NCBI GenBank assembly: GCA_900539505.1
Contig: UQCL01000042.1
Location: 1-19,605 of the forward strand
DNA: 19,605 nucleotides
Direction of reading: 5' to 3'
Origin: an uncultured Campylobacter sp.
GTDB lineage: Bacteria; Campylobacterota; Campylobacteria; Campylobacterales; Campylobacteraceae
Below the pieces are notes generated by a model that was given only the letters and a program-made list of their open reading frames with translations, made no database searches and had not been told where the DNA came from. The translations under genes were made by a program, and so were the position numbers. This document shows, piece by piece, positions 12,714 to 19,605 of the stretch. Each line of letters opens with the position of its first letter. Within the stretch, counting starts at the first letter, position 1.

Positions 12714-14832
12714 TGGCGCAGACCTTGTCGTTTGAAATTTCAAAGCGGAGCTTGCCGCTTGCTTCGGTGATTTTGATTGAAATTTCATCGCCCGGGCGGA
12801 TGAAATTTTTAAATTTTAAATTTTCTATCTTTTGCGTGCCGTCCAGCTCGTAGCCGAGGGTTTTTGCGCAGATCAATACGAAGCGAAGCTGCATAAACGC
12901 AGGCACCAGCGGAAATCGCGCAAAGTGTCCGTCGAAATAAAAGTCGCTTGCGCGCACCTTCGCGCGAAACTCATTCTCCGCGCTTTGCTCGAAAACCGGC
13001 ACCTCGTAGCGCTGCAGGGCGCTTAAAAAGTCCTTTTTGCTTAGCTTGCCCTGCTCGTTAAAAGGCAGCTTGCTCGCGATTTTGAAGTAGCGCAAAATCG
13101 CGCCGAATTCGGGCTTTAAAAAGGCCTTCAGCTCGTCTGTGACGCCCTTTTTGCCGATTGCACGAAACGCCTGCTCGCCGCGCTCGCTAAGCTTGATAAG
13201 AGCTACGGCGCGGTCTCGCTGTGGGTGCAGATCGATCCTGCATTCTCCGATAAATTCGTGCGAGCGGAGTTTGGCTTCGAGCAGATCGAGGCCCACGCGG
13301 TTTTCGTTGATCTTTACGGTGCGGTCGCCGCGCCCCAAAAGCACGATCTCGTCTGCGCGCACATAGCCGAAATCGCGGCTTTCGAAGCGCTCGCACCAAG
13401 GCGAGCTGATCGTAAACTCGCCCGTTTTCGAGAATTTGTCGGAGAGCTGCTTTGCCCCAAATTTATCGCAAAGCTCGCTCTCTTGCGTAAATTTATCGTC
13501 GTGTTTCGTCGCGGCGATCGGTGTGGAGCTGTTTTTATGATCGTCTGCGGTTTTATCGCTAGCGTCTGCATTAAATTTAGACGCCTGCTCGCCCGAGCGG
13601 TTTGCGTCTTGCCCGTCTGTATTTTGCCCGTCCGCACGGCTCGTTTTAGGCTTTGCCGTAGAATTTTCGCCGCAAGAGCTTGCCTTAAGATCGGCAGTAG
13701 CGGGTAATGCCCCATTGCGTTTTGCCGCGCCGCCGCTATCAATATCTGCGCGGATCTGCACGCTTACGGGAGCAAATTTCTTAAGTCCCGCGCCTTCGTT
13801 GCAAGCGATCACGCCCGTTTCGCTGGAGCCGTAAATATCGACGATGCGGGCATTGCTAAGCGCTGCCAACCTATCTCGGATCGCAGGACTTAGCGGCGCA
13901 CCCGCGCTAAAAATAGTGCCCAAAGGCGCTATGTTTGCGGCGTCTGCGTGCTCGCAAAGCGCGCCTAGCACCGTGGGCGAGCTGATCAGCACGGCGCCCG
14001 CAAGATCGGCTGCGAGGATGATTTCAGGGTAGTTTAGGCCGCCTTTTTGCGTGTGCGAGCCGCAAAGCAGCGGCACGAAGATGCTAAAGGTAAGCCCGAA
14101 CATATTTTGGTGCGAGACGCCCGATAAAAATCGATCGCTTGCGCAAAGGCCGAATCTTTCTACCAAAAATTCCGCCTCTAAAACCATATCGCGCAGGCTT
14201 TTTTCGATATTTTTCGCCTCGCCCGTCGAGCCCGAAGTTTTGATATAAAATTTTTGATCGGCGCGCAGTAGGTGCAAAGAGACAGCCTCTTGCTCGCACG
14301 GCGCGTTTTTAGATGAAATTTTAGGCGCGGATTTTTCGGTATCGTGCGGCGAAATGTTTTCTAAATCATTAGGGCTGAATTCGTCTAAATTTTGCGCTGT
14401 GGCGAGATTTGGAATTTTCACGTCGCCGCCGAGATGAAATTCGCCGCTAAATTTGGGCTCTCGTAGCAGCACGGGCGCAAAACCCGCAATCAGTGCGCCG
14501 AAAAAAAACGCAATGAATTCCGCCGCATCCTCGCCGTAAATTTCAATCATCGGCGCGCGCTTTTGCTCTTGCGCCCGCGCCGCTTGCAGGGCGCGCGCGG
14601 CACCTGTACCGCCGCTAGAATTTTTAGCGCTATTAAAATTTGCGCTTCTGTTAGAATTTTCTGTGCCTTTTAAATTTACGCTTGCCGCGCTACTTCGGGG
14701 TTTGTCCGCGCCTTTTAAGCTTGCCGCTTCGCTCTGCTTGCATCCCGTTTTTGCCAAATCGCGTGCAAGAGCCGCAGCAGCAAGGATTTCGCGCTCGTAA
14801 GGCTTCAAAGAATTAATCAAATTTTTTAACAT
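12694..14832 (-). CDS. apeH: AMP-dependent acyl/aryl ligase fused to hot-dog dehydratase (ApeH-ApeI)
   Basis: A 712-residue two-domain protein. Residues 1-608 are an adenylate-forming ligase: TSGSTGEAK (199-207), YGSSET (334-339), GRGDR (500-504) and the C-terminal lysine in NEQGKLSKK (592-600). It would activate the aryl starter acid for an ACP. Residues about 610-712 are a FabZ/ApeI-like dehydratase: GHFARFPLVPAFMQLRFVL (635-653), with catalytic His636 kept but Arg650 where FabZ has its Glu. APE clusters usually have these as two genes, apeH and apeI. Three low-complexity stretches interrupt the ligase: about 28-92, 140-185 and 362-472; the last is over 100 residues in the loop after the YGSSET segment. 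AGGAAA precedes the ATG. It overlaps apeG by 20 bases and the glycosyltransferase by 20. Confidence 0.85.
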   Translation of the reverse strand: MLKNLINSLKPYEREILAAAALARDLAKTGCKQSEAASLKGADKPRSSAASVNLKGTENSNRSANFNSAKNSSGGTGAARALQAARAQEQKRAPMIEIYGEDAAEFIAFFFGALIAGFAPVLLREPKFSGEFHLGGDVKIPNLATAQNLDEFSPNDLENISPHDTEKSAPKISSKNAPCEQEAVSLHLLRADQKFYIKTSGSTGEAKNIEKSLRDMVLEAEFLVERFGLCASDRFLSGVSHQNMFGLTFSIFVPLLCGSHTQKGGLNYPEIILAADLAGAVLISSPTVLGALCEHADAANIAPLGTIFSAGAPLSPAIRDRLAALSNARIVDIYGSSETGVIACNEGAGLKKFAPVSVQIRADIDSGGAAKRNGALPATADLKASSCGENSTAKPKTSRADGQNTDGQDANRSGEQASKFNADASDKTADDHKNSSTPIAATKHDDKFTQESELCDKFGAKQLSDKFSKTGEFTISSPWCERFESRDFGYVRADEIVLLGRGDRTVKINENRVGLDLLEAKLRSHEFIGECRIDLHPQRDRAVALIKLSERGEQAFRAIGKKGVTDELKAFLKPEFGAILRYFKIASKLPFNEQGKLSKKDFLSALQRYEVPVFEQSAENEFRAKVRASDFYFDGHFARFPLVPAFMQLRFVLICAKTLGYELDGTQKIENLKFKNFIRPGDEISIKITEASGKLRFEISNDKVCASGRICL

Positions 14833-15352
14833 AAAATTTCCTAAAAATCATCTCGCCGCCGATCAGCGCGCCGATGAGGGCGTATGAGATCGCGCCGCAG
14901 TAAACGCTCCAATAAATTTTATCTCGCGGTAGCAGCAGCGCCGCACTAAGCAGGCCGTTTAGCACGAAAAATCCGAGCCAAATTTCGGTTAGCTTGCGCG
15001 TGTAGACGCGGCCGTACTCATTGAGACCTGGCTGCTTCAAAAGCGCCAGACGCGTGATCGCGGGCGTCGATCTTAGGCTGAGCGCGAAAAGCACCGCGAG
15101 CGAGAAATTTATTATGAGCGGATACAGATACGCGAGCGCTCCGCCGCCAAATAGAGCGCACAGCGCAAAAAATGCCGCGCTCGCGCCCTTAATAGCGCGA
15201 TCTTTACTTTCAAAAACAGCTCGCGCTCCCCATAGCGCGCTCATCGCTACAAGCAAGCAGACCCGCGCGCCGCCGTGCAAAAAATAGAGGCCGAAAGGGT
15301 AAAACACGCTTAAAATTACGGTAGCTGTTTTTAAAAATATCGTTCGTCGCAA
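14813..15352 (-). CDS. apeG: COG4648-type integral membrane protein, ApeG-like
   Basis: A 179-residue membrane protein with five to six hydrophobic segments and the conserved middle of this family: RLALLKQPGLNEYGRVYTRK, then LTEIWLGFFVLNGLLSAAL and a WSVYCGAISYALIGALIGGE segment near the end. Its biochemical role is not established, but it is a constant member of APE-type clusters next to the ligase and the ACPs. The start codon is TTG at 15352-15350, preceded by AAGGA; an in-frame TAA lies 15 bases upstream and no ATG is near, so TTG is the practical choice. It overlaps apeH by 20 bases. The gene carries no repeat insertions, though the spacer before it does. Confidence 0.75.
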   Translation of the reverse strand: MRRTIFLKTATVILSVFYPFGLYFLHGGARVCLLVAMSALWGARAVFESKDRAIKGASAAFFALCALFGGGALAYLYPLIINFSLAVLFALSLRSTPAITRLALLKQPGLNEYGRVYTRKLTEIWLGFFVLNGLLSAALLLPRDKIYWSVYCGAISYALIGALIGGEMIFRKFYVKKFD

Positions 15353-15717
15353 TCTTTGTAATCCTTAAATTTAGCCGCAAGGGCTTGGTTTTTTTACCGC
15401 AGCAGCTTTAGCTTCGTCACGGCGATTTTGTTTTACCGCGGCTGACTAGGCTTTTTCTGCTACGATTTTGGTTTTGCCGTGGCGGTTTTTGGTTTTGTTG
15501 CTAGCAGCGCGATCGTTGCGATCTATACCGTGCCGAGATACTTTAAATTTGACCTCGGCGCCACGGTTTTGGGCGCCATGCTTATAAAATTTTAATTCAG
15601 CCGTGCCTGCCGCCTTCAAATTTCAACCCGCGTCTTAAAATTTAGCTGCGCTTTAATTTAACCCGCGGCGTCGCGCTCGCGATAAAATCCGCTAAATTAA
15701 ATTTAGCCGAAATTTTA

Positions 15718-15783
15718 AAATTTTGAAATTTTATGAAAACGACGGTCTCAAAAGAAACGACGTCTTTTAAAATTTCAAAATTT
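15718..15783. repeat. 16-bp inverted repeat in the apeF-apeG spacer
   Basis: AAATTTTGAAATTTTA (15718-15733) is the exact reverse complement of TAAAATTTCAAAATTT (15768-15783). The 34-base loop has a direct repeat of AAACGACG (15737-15744 and 15755-15762). Confidence 0.65.
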
Positions 15784-15792
15784 CACCCAGGC

Positions 15793-15837
15793 TTGCAGAT
15801 TAAAATTTTAAAATTTTGATCTGCAAAGCGCTTTGCA
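15793..15837. repeat. Two overlapping long palindromes
   Basis: 15793-15826 is a 34-base near-perfect palindrome with arms of 17 (TTGCAGAT...ATCTGCAA around AAAATTTTAAAATTTT, one T-G pair). It overlaps a perfect 16-base palindrome TGCAAAGCGCTTTGCA at 15822-15837. The two share TGCAA, so in RNA or cruciform form they compete. Confidence 0.7.
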
Positions 15838-16074
15838 TAATAGCTTAAAAGCGGCGGGTAGGCGGGCCTTGTACCGTGCCGCTTAACCGCCAAGCCCGCA
15901 AGCCGCTTCCTGCATGCTTTCAATAAAACGTTCGCTGTGTGCCGTCAAAACACCGCGCGCACCAAACAAAATGCCGCCGTTGCTATCTATCGAGCCAATC
16001 GCCGCCTCTGTGCCGCCGCAAAGTAAACTACCGAACCGCGCCGCACGCGATCTTACCGCGCCGCACGGCGAAAT

Positions 16075-16353
16075 TTAACTCTCGCCGCCCGTAGTCTCCA
16101 CGCCCGCGCCCTGATCGAGCTTCGCGGCTACGGCATCCACGATGTCGCCAAGGGTTTGGATATTTTTAAAATCATCGGGCATCAGCTTATAGCCGGTGTT
16201 TTTCTTGACGTAATCGACCAGATCGATCGCGTCTATGCTGTCGATCTGCAGATCCTCGTAAATTTTAGCCTCCGGCACGACCTTGCTCTCGTCGATCTCG
16301 AAAAGCTCCACGAGCGCCTTTTTTAAAATTTCAAAAATTTCATCTTTACTCAT
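16075..16353 (-). CDS. apeF: Acyl carrier protein 2, ApeF-like
   Basis: A 92-residue acyl carrier protein. The phosphopantetheine serine is in QIDSIDAIDLVDYV (serine at about residue 39), the standard DS[IL] motif at the start of helix 2. It should carry polyene intermediates for the ketosynthases. The ATG at 16353 (MSKDEIFEIL) is preferred over the longer frame to 16395, because AGGAG precedes it by five bases and it overlaps the apeE stop by 8 bases. The C-terminus (DQGAGVETTGGES) is a short Gly/Thr tail. It is followed by the long spacer before apeG. Confidence 0.9.
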   Translation of the reverse strand: MSKDEIFEILKKALVELFEIDESKVVPEAKIYEDLQIDSIDAIDLVDYVKKNTGYKLMPDDFKNIQTLGDIVDAVAAKLDQGAGVETTGGES

Positions 16354-16612
16354 TTTTACTCCTATTTTCGGCGATGTATTGCGCCAAAGACGCAACGGAT
16401 GAGAAAATTTGCTTTAAATTTTGGGTTTTTGAGTTAAGCACGATGCCGTATTTTTTCTGCACCAAAAGCCCGAGCTCCAGCGCATCGACCGAATCGAGCC
16501 CAAGCCCGTCGCCAAAAAGCGGCTCATCGTCATTTATGTCGCCGGGCGCGACGTCTTCGAGGTTCAGCCCCGAAATGATCAGCTCCTTAAGCTCCAAAAT
16601 TTCTTCGTTCAC
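16346..16612 (-). CDS. apeE: Acyl carrier protein 1, ApeE-like
   Basis: An 88-residue acyl carrier protein with the motif GLGLDSVDALELGLLVQ, the serine at about residue 40 being the phosphopantetheine site. Two adjacent, dissimilar ACPs are a hallmark of aryl-polyene and related flexirubin/DAR clusters; in known systems the two are loaded at different steps. The start is GTG at 16612-16610, overlapping the apeD stop as GTGA, with AAGGAG seven bases upstream. It overlaps apeF by 8 bases. Confidence 0.9.
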   Translation of the reverse strand: MNEEILELKELIISGLNLEDVAPGDINDDEPLFGDGLGLDSVDALELGLLVQKKYGIVLNSKTQNLKQIFSSVASLAQYIAENRSKNE

Positions 16613-17364
16613 AGATTCTCCTTTTCATATAGATTTGATATTTTTTCATATAGTTTGCGCACTCGGATCGGGTTTGGGCGATCCGGCTCAAAGCCCGTTA
16701 GATCCAGCGCGCACAGCTCGTAGAGGTTGTACTTCATCCGAACCTCGGGCGTATCGTACCATACTTGTCCTTTTTTTAGGCTTTTAGGATCCATTTTTAT
16801 CGCGACGCAATTCATATTTTTTGCGAAATTTATCGCGATGTAAAACGCCGCTTTATGCATGGCGATGCGATCTGCAGTGCGCGTGCCCTCGGGGAAGATG
16901 ATTAGGCTTTCTCCTCGCTCAAGGGCGCTGCGGCACGCATCTATCATCGCTTCCGAGCCGGTGTTTGGGATGTAGCCCGCGGCTGCGATGGCGGCGGAGA
17001 GGAAGGGGTTTTTGCACAGACTTTCCTTGACTACGCAGTTTGCGCGCCGCACGTGAGCTAAAAAGATCACCACGTCAAGCAGGCTAGGGTGGTTTGCGAT
17101 GATGAGAGTGTCGCTAGGCGGGAGTTTGCAGCGCCAGTTCACACCGATACTGCCGTAAAGTCGCGCGAGCAGCAAAAAGATGCGCCACGAGATCATTATA
17201 AAATCGCGCACGAAATTTCGCACGACCTCTATGCGGTTTAGCCGCAGCAGCGCTACGGGGAGGAAGAGTAGGTTTCCCATCATACACAGCGCGCCGAAGC
17301 TTGCGAAGGATAACGCGATGCCGATCTGCTTGATTTTGCGCCTTAGCGGATCTGTCTGCTTCAT
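16609..17364 (-). CDS. apeD: PlsC-like 1-acyl-glycerol-phosphate acyltransferase family, ApeD-like
   Basis: A 251-residue membrane-associated acyltransferase. An N-terminal hydrophobic region (about 12-40) is followed by the PlsC motifs NHPSLLDV (90-97, catalytic His and Asp) and FPEGTRT (157-163). It likely transfers an acyl chain during assembly of the lipid part of the pigment; the acceptor is not known from sequence. The ATG overlaps the stop of the upstream basic ORF as ATGA, and AAAGAGG lies about eight bases before it. Its stop overlaps the GTG start of apeE. The length is ordinary and there are no low-complexity inserts. Confidence 0.85.
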   Translation of the reverse strand: MKQTDPLRRKIKQIGIALSFASFGALCMMGNLLFLPVALLRLNRIEVVRNFVRDFIMISWRIFLLLARLYGSIGVNWRCKLPPSDTLIIANHPSLLDVVIFLAHVRRANCVVKESLCKNPFLSAAIAAAGYIPNTGSEAMIDACRSALERGESLIIFPEGTRTADRIAMHKAAFYIAINFAKNMNCVAIKMDPKSLKKGQVWYDTPEVRMKYNLYELCALDLTGFEPDRPNPIRVRKLYEKISNLYEKENL

Positions 17365-18446
17365 CGCGCGGCGCCTCTTTCGGCAGGGATTTTATGCCTC
17401 TCGATGAGGATTTTACAGCTTTCGGCGGGGATTTGATGGCGCATCATGCGCGCGATCTCGATAAAATTTCTACGGCTTGCCGCCTGCCGCATCGCAGCGG
17501 AATTTTTACGGTTTTCTGCGCGCGATATTTCGGCTTGCGGCGTGCGCCGAGGCAATAGAATTTTCATAGTCTGAGCGGAAGCTCTGACGATCTCGACGCC
17601 CTGCGTGTGCCGAAGTAATAGAATTTTGGCGGCGCGCGATAAACTGCGTTTTTGTGGAATTCTTATCGTTCGCTGCATGTGCTGCCCCAGTGAAATTTCC
17701 GCAGTTTTCCGCATGCTTCGTCGTGCGTATTGCTGCGATGGAGCTTCTATCTTTTGCCGCGCGTATCGTTGCGGTAGAATTTCTGCGGTTTGCCACGCGC
17801 GCCATTGCGACAAAATTTCTGCGAAGCGCCGTATACGCTGTTTTTGCGCCGCCGTATGACGCGCCGTCTGATTAAATTTATAGCTTGCGGCGTCGTTAAA
17901 TTTAAAATTTATAGCAACGCTTTGTCGTGCGCATCTTGCTTGAGCGGCTACTCGGTTCATCGCGCGGCCAAATTTAAACTCGTAGCCCAAGCTTTGCTCT
18001 GCTAAATTTATGAAATTTACAGCTTGCCGCGCGTACCGTTTCAGCTCGCCGCATCTGTTTTTATAGCGGAACTGTGCGGTGTTTTCTATGCGCCGCTGCG
18101 GTAAAATTTTTATAGCTCGCAGCTCGCACCGTTTAGGAGGATTTTTTTTGGTTCGTTGCGTATGTCTAGGCGGCGTATTTTCGCAGCGTGCCTCATTGCA
18201 ACGTGATTTGGGGGCGTATGGCGCGCGCCCTTTCGGCGTGTTTTTAAGATGCGCCGTTTGGGCGAGCTCGTGTTTGGTAGCGCGGCTAAATTTAAAACCT
18301 TCATTATATCCGCGTTTGGCGGAGCGGCTAAATTTAAAGCTTGTCGTTCGCGCCGTTGCGGCTCCGCGTGGCAGGTGATTTTGATCAAATTTGCTCATCC
18401 CGCCGCGCTTGCTCATGCGATGAAATTTTACTATTTTAGCGCTCAC
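17361..18446 (-). CDS. Basic low-complexity repeat ORF between apeC and apeD, coding status uncertain
   Basis: A 361-codon frame from GTG (18446; AAGG about ten bases upstream) that overlaps the apeC stop by 11 bases and ends with an ATGA overlap on apeD. The product would be extremely rich in Arg, Lys, Ala, Gln and Ser, with no domain, signal or helix that I recognise. It is made of degenerate units of about 12 residues, such as TAEILPQRYARQ, TMKILLPRRTPQ and AAKILLLRHTQG, reflecting 36-bp DNA repeats. A 36-bp period keeps all frames open, and other frames here are long too, so openness alone is weak evidence for a protein. Against that, both junctions look translationally coupled. It is either a repeat expansion inserted in the operon and merely translated through, or a real disordered basic protein. 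Confidence 0.35.
   Translation of the reverse strand: MSAKIVKFHRMSKRGGMSKFDQNHLPRGAATARTTSFKFSRSAKRGYNEGFKFSRATKHELAQTAHLKNTPKGRAPYAPKSRCNEARCENTPPRHTQRTKKNPPKRCELRAIKILPQRRIENTAQFRYKNRCGELKRYARQAVNFINLAEQSLGYEFKFGRAMNRVAAQARCARQSVAINFKFNDAASYKFNQTARHTAAQKQRIRRFAEILSQWRAWQTAEILPQRYARQKIEAPSQQYARRSMRKTAEISLGQHMQRTIRIPQKRSLSRAAKILLLRHTQGVEIVRASAQTMKILLPRRTPQAEISRAENRKNSAAMRQAASRRNFIEIARMMRHQIPAESCKILIERHKIPAERGAAR
17753..17824. repeat. Clearest pair of 36-bp repeat units
   Basis: Two adjacent 36-base units: 17753-17788 begins TTTGCCGCGCGTATCG and ends GAATTTCTGCGG; 17789-17824 begins TTTGCCACGCGCGCCA and ends AAATTTCTGCGA. More diverged copies extend left to about 17440 and right to about 18400. 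Confidence 0.7.
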
Positions 18447-19605
18447 GATCTTGCCTTAAAAAAGCTGCGATTTTGGCGGGATCTTTGACGTGCCAAAGAT
18501 AGTCCAAAACCCCGTCGCTGCTGTGCCATTCGCGCTTGCCGGAGAGGATTTTAGCCAAAAATTCCACCGCGGTATCTAGCGGGATCTCGCCGCCCTCTTT
18601 AAAGCTTCGTAAAATTTCATTCTCGGCTCGCGGTTTTGGATTTTGTGTCTCTATGCTCTGTGTCGTCGCGTCCGCAATGTGCGGCGAAATTTCGATCTGC
18701 ACGTCATCTCCGCGCTGAAGCACCAGAAGTAGGGCGCAGGCGAAGTCGCAGCGCTTCAGATAGTCGTTGTTTGCCTCCTCAAAATAGCAGAGCAGGGCGA
18801 TTTTATCGTTATCCGGCTTGCATTCGCCGTCCTCGCCTGCTTCGTTCGCGTCCTGCACGGAGCCGGAATTTTCCGCGCTTTCTTTTAGCCTTGCAGCGGC
18901 GATTATTGCGCCGTTTTCGAGCGCGCAGGCTGCTGAGATCGTCGAAATTTCGGCATGGTTTTGCGTAAAAATCGCATTTTGCGCCGCGATCGCGTTGAGT
19001 ACGCTGACGCAAAAGCTCGAAGGCGAGACGCTTTCCTCCATCGAGCCGAGCAGGCTAAAACAGCGGTTGATCTCGCCAAGGCGCGAGCAAAAGACGAGCG
19101 GCATTCCTTCGCGCTGTGTTGCGGAGCTTTGCATCGCACGATCGCAGGCCTCTGAGCTTTCGTTTGTTTTGGAATTTTGCCTCGCGGAATTTAAAGAATT
19201 TTTATTTGTGAAATCCTGCGGTGCCGAATTTAAATTTTGCGGCATAAAATTTAAAGAATTTTCGCTTGAAAAATCCTGCGGCGATGGGTTTTGCGCGGCG
19301 GCGCGGCTTTTATTTGCAACTAAATCTCGCGATGCAGGATTTAAGGAATCCTCCTCGGCTAAACTCTGCGGCGTATTTTGCGGAATTTCGCCTAAAAGCG
19401 AGATGCAAAGTTTCGCTCCGAGCCCCAAGCGGCGGCGCTGTAACGGCAGAATGTGCGCAAGAGTCGGCTTTTTCTTTAAAGCTTCGAGCGCTAAAATTTC
19501 ATCTTTTAAGCGGGCGTGAGCGTGGGCAGAAATTTCTAAATTTCCTTTGGAGCTTTTTTGTAAAGCTTCATCATCGCGCGCGGCGAAATTTTTATAAAGT
19601 TCCGC
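18436..19605 (-). CDS. apeC: Ketosynthase N-terminal-domain protein (chain-length-factor-like ApeC), 5' end outside window
   Basis: A partial CDS: the frame is open to the window edge with no ATG in the last 59 codons, so 389 C-terminal residues are seen. A TTG at 19428 is internal, because the family motif LPLQRRRLGLGAKLCISLL spans it. It matches the short ketosynthase-like family (one beta-ketoacyl-synthase N-terminal domain) that includes ApeC, which pairs with a full ketosynthase in known APE systems. Conserved parts: LPLQRRRL, PLVFCSRLGEINRCFSLL, SPSSFCVSVLNA, STISAACALENGAIIAAARL. Two low-complexity insertions break the domain: about 90 residues (from PQNTPQSLAEED to MQSSATQREG) and about 20 (SAENSGSVQDANEAGEDGEC). 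The first is built of 30/60-bp repeats. The complete gene should be longer than the usual ~240 residues. Confidence 0.78.
   Translation of the reverse strand, partial: AELYKNFAARDDEALQKSSKGNLEISAHAHARLKDEILALEALKKKPTLAHILPLQRRRLGLGAKLCISLLGEIPQNTPQSLAEEDSLNPASRDLVANKSRAAAQNPSPQDFSSENSLNFMPQNLNSAPQDFTNKNSLNSARQNSKTNESSEACDRAMQSSATQREGMPLVFCSRLGEINRCFSLLGSMEESVSPSSFCVSVLNAIAAQNAIFTQNHAEISTISAACALENGAIIAAARLKESAENSGSVQDANEAGEDGECKPDNDKIALLCYFEEANNDYLKRCDFACALLLVLQRGDDVQIEISPHIADATTQSIETQNPKPRAENEILRSFKEGGEIPLDTAVEFLAKILSGKREWHSSDGVLDYLWHVKDPAKIAAFLRQDRER
19188..19371. repeat. In-frame 60/90-bp spaced repeats in apeC insertion
   Basis: A 34-base unit starting AATTTAAAGAATT and ending CCTGCGG occurs at 19188-19221 and 19248-19281 (exactly 60 apart). 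A diverged copy (ATTTAAGGAATCC...CTGCGG) at 19338-19371 is 90 further on. All spacings are multiples of 30, so the protein gains whole units (PQDFSSENSLN and PQDFTNKNSLN). Confidence 0.75.

Larger units (their letters stand above)
15353..16074. other. 722-bp spacer between apeF and apeG, repeat and palindrome rich
   Basis: No frame of credible size or family is seen on either strand. The left part (about 15370-15600) has repeated GATTTTGGTTTTGCCG-like words; the middle is built from AAATTTTAAA words and strong inverted repeats; the right part is GC-rich and featureless. It interrupts an operon whose other junctions mostly overlap, so it is probably an insertion or decayed gene. No consensus promoter for apeG was found. 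Confidence 0.65.

Noticed and set aside
12714..12788. Upstream ATG start for the glycosyltransferase
   Set aside because: It would overlap apeH-apeI by 95 bases and lacks a ribosome binding site; the GTG at 12713 has AAGG and starts just before the GT motif.
13225..13707. 160-codon plus-strand ORF opposite apeH
   Set aside because: It lies against ligase motifs and a repeat insertion; GC-rich codons and repeats keep antisense frames open.
17440..18400. CRISPR array, because of the 36-bp spacing
   Set aside because: Units are adjacent and diverged with no constant repeat and no unique spacers, and no cas genes are near.
18818..19519. 233-codon plus-strand ORF opposite apeC
   Set aside because: Antisense to conserved ketosynthase-domain motifs; openness is explained by the repeat insertion.

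Overview
The window looks like the end of an assembly contig from an epsilonproteobacterium (Campylobacterota), most likely a Campylobacter of the oral group (C. gracilis/showae/rectus type). The pointers are an OprD-family porin, a Wolinella-like fccABC respiratory operon, extended -10 TATAAT promoters without clear -35 boxes, and the constant AAATTT/AAATTTTAAA words in spacers. The species is an inference. The first 42 bases are not genomic: they are an Illumina Nextera adapter with its index.

Layout. 43-503: an AT-rich fragment with the 3' end of one unrecognised gene followed by a small unrecognised gene. 594-1985: an OprD-type outer-membrane porin with its own promoter and terminator. 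2346-2837 (minus): an isolated AT-rich hypothetical gene. 3230-5952 (minus): a three-gene operon for a split periplasmic flavocytochrome c reductase: fccA (Tat-exported FAD subunit), fccB (tetraheme cytochrome) and fccC (NapC/NrfH-type quinol dehydrogenase). A divergent LysR-type regulator (6093-7004) shares its upstream region. The catalytic arginine of FccA and one carboxylate clamp are kept, but the residues that hold the second carboxylate of fumarate are not, so the acceptor is probably an enoate other than fumarate. A terminator-like hairpin lies between fccA and fccB.

7389-19605 (minus): an aryl-polyene (APE) type biosynthetic cluster, in transcription order: ketosynthase/chain-length-factor-like apeC (cut by the window edge), a strange basic repeat ORF, acyltransferase apeD, two acyl carrier proteins apeE/apeF, membrane protein apeG, an AMP-ligase fused to a hot-dog dehydratase (apeH-apeI), a glycosyltransferase and a separate LpxL-like acyltransferase (split apeJ), thioesterase apeK, LolA-like carrier apeL and MMPL exporter apeM. 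This is colinear with the apeC-apeM part of the gammaproteobacterial cluster. Most junctions overlap by 4-20 bases, implying translational coupling. The ACPs would carry an aryl starter and the growing polyene, the ligase would load the starter, and the GT/AT/LolA/MMPL set would build and export a lipid-linked pigment. The remaining ketosynthases, ketoreductase and second dehydratase are not in the window and may lie beyond 19605.

The most unusual property is degenerate, frame-preserving repeat DNA (18/36 bp or 30/60 bp periods built around AAATTT words). It forms disordered tails and internal insertions in several ape proteins, a whole basic ORF between apeC and apeD, and the 722-bp spacer between apeF and apeG.
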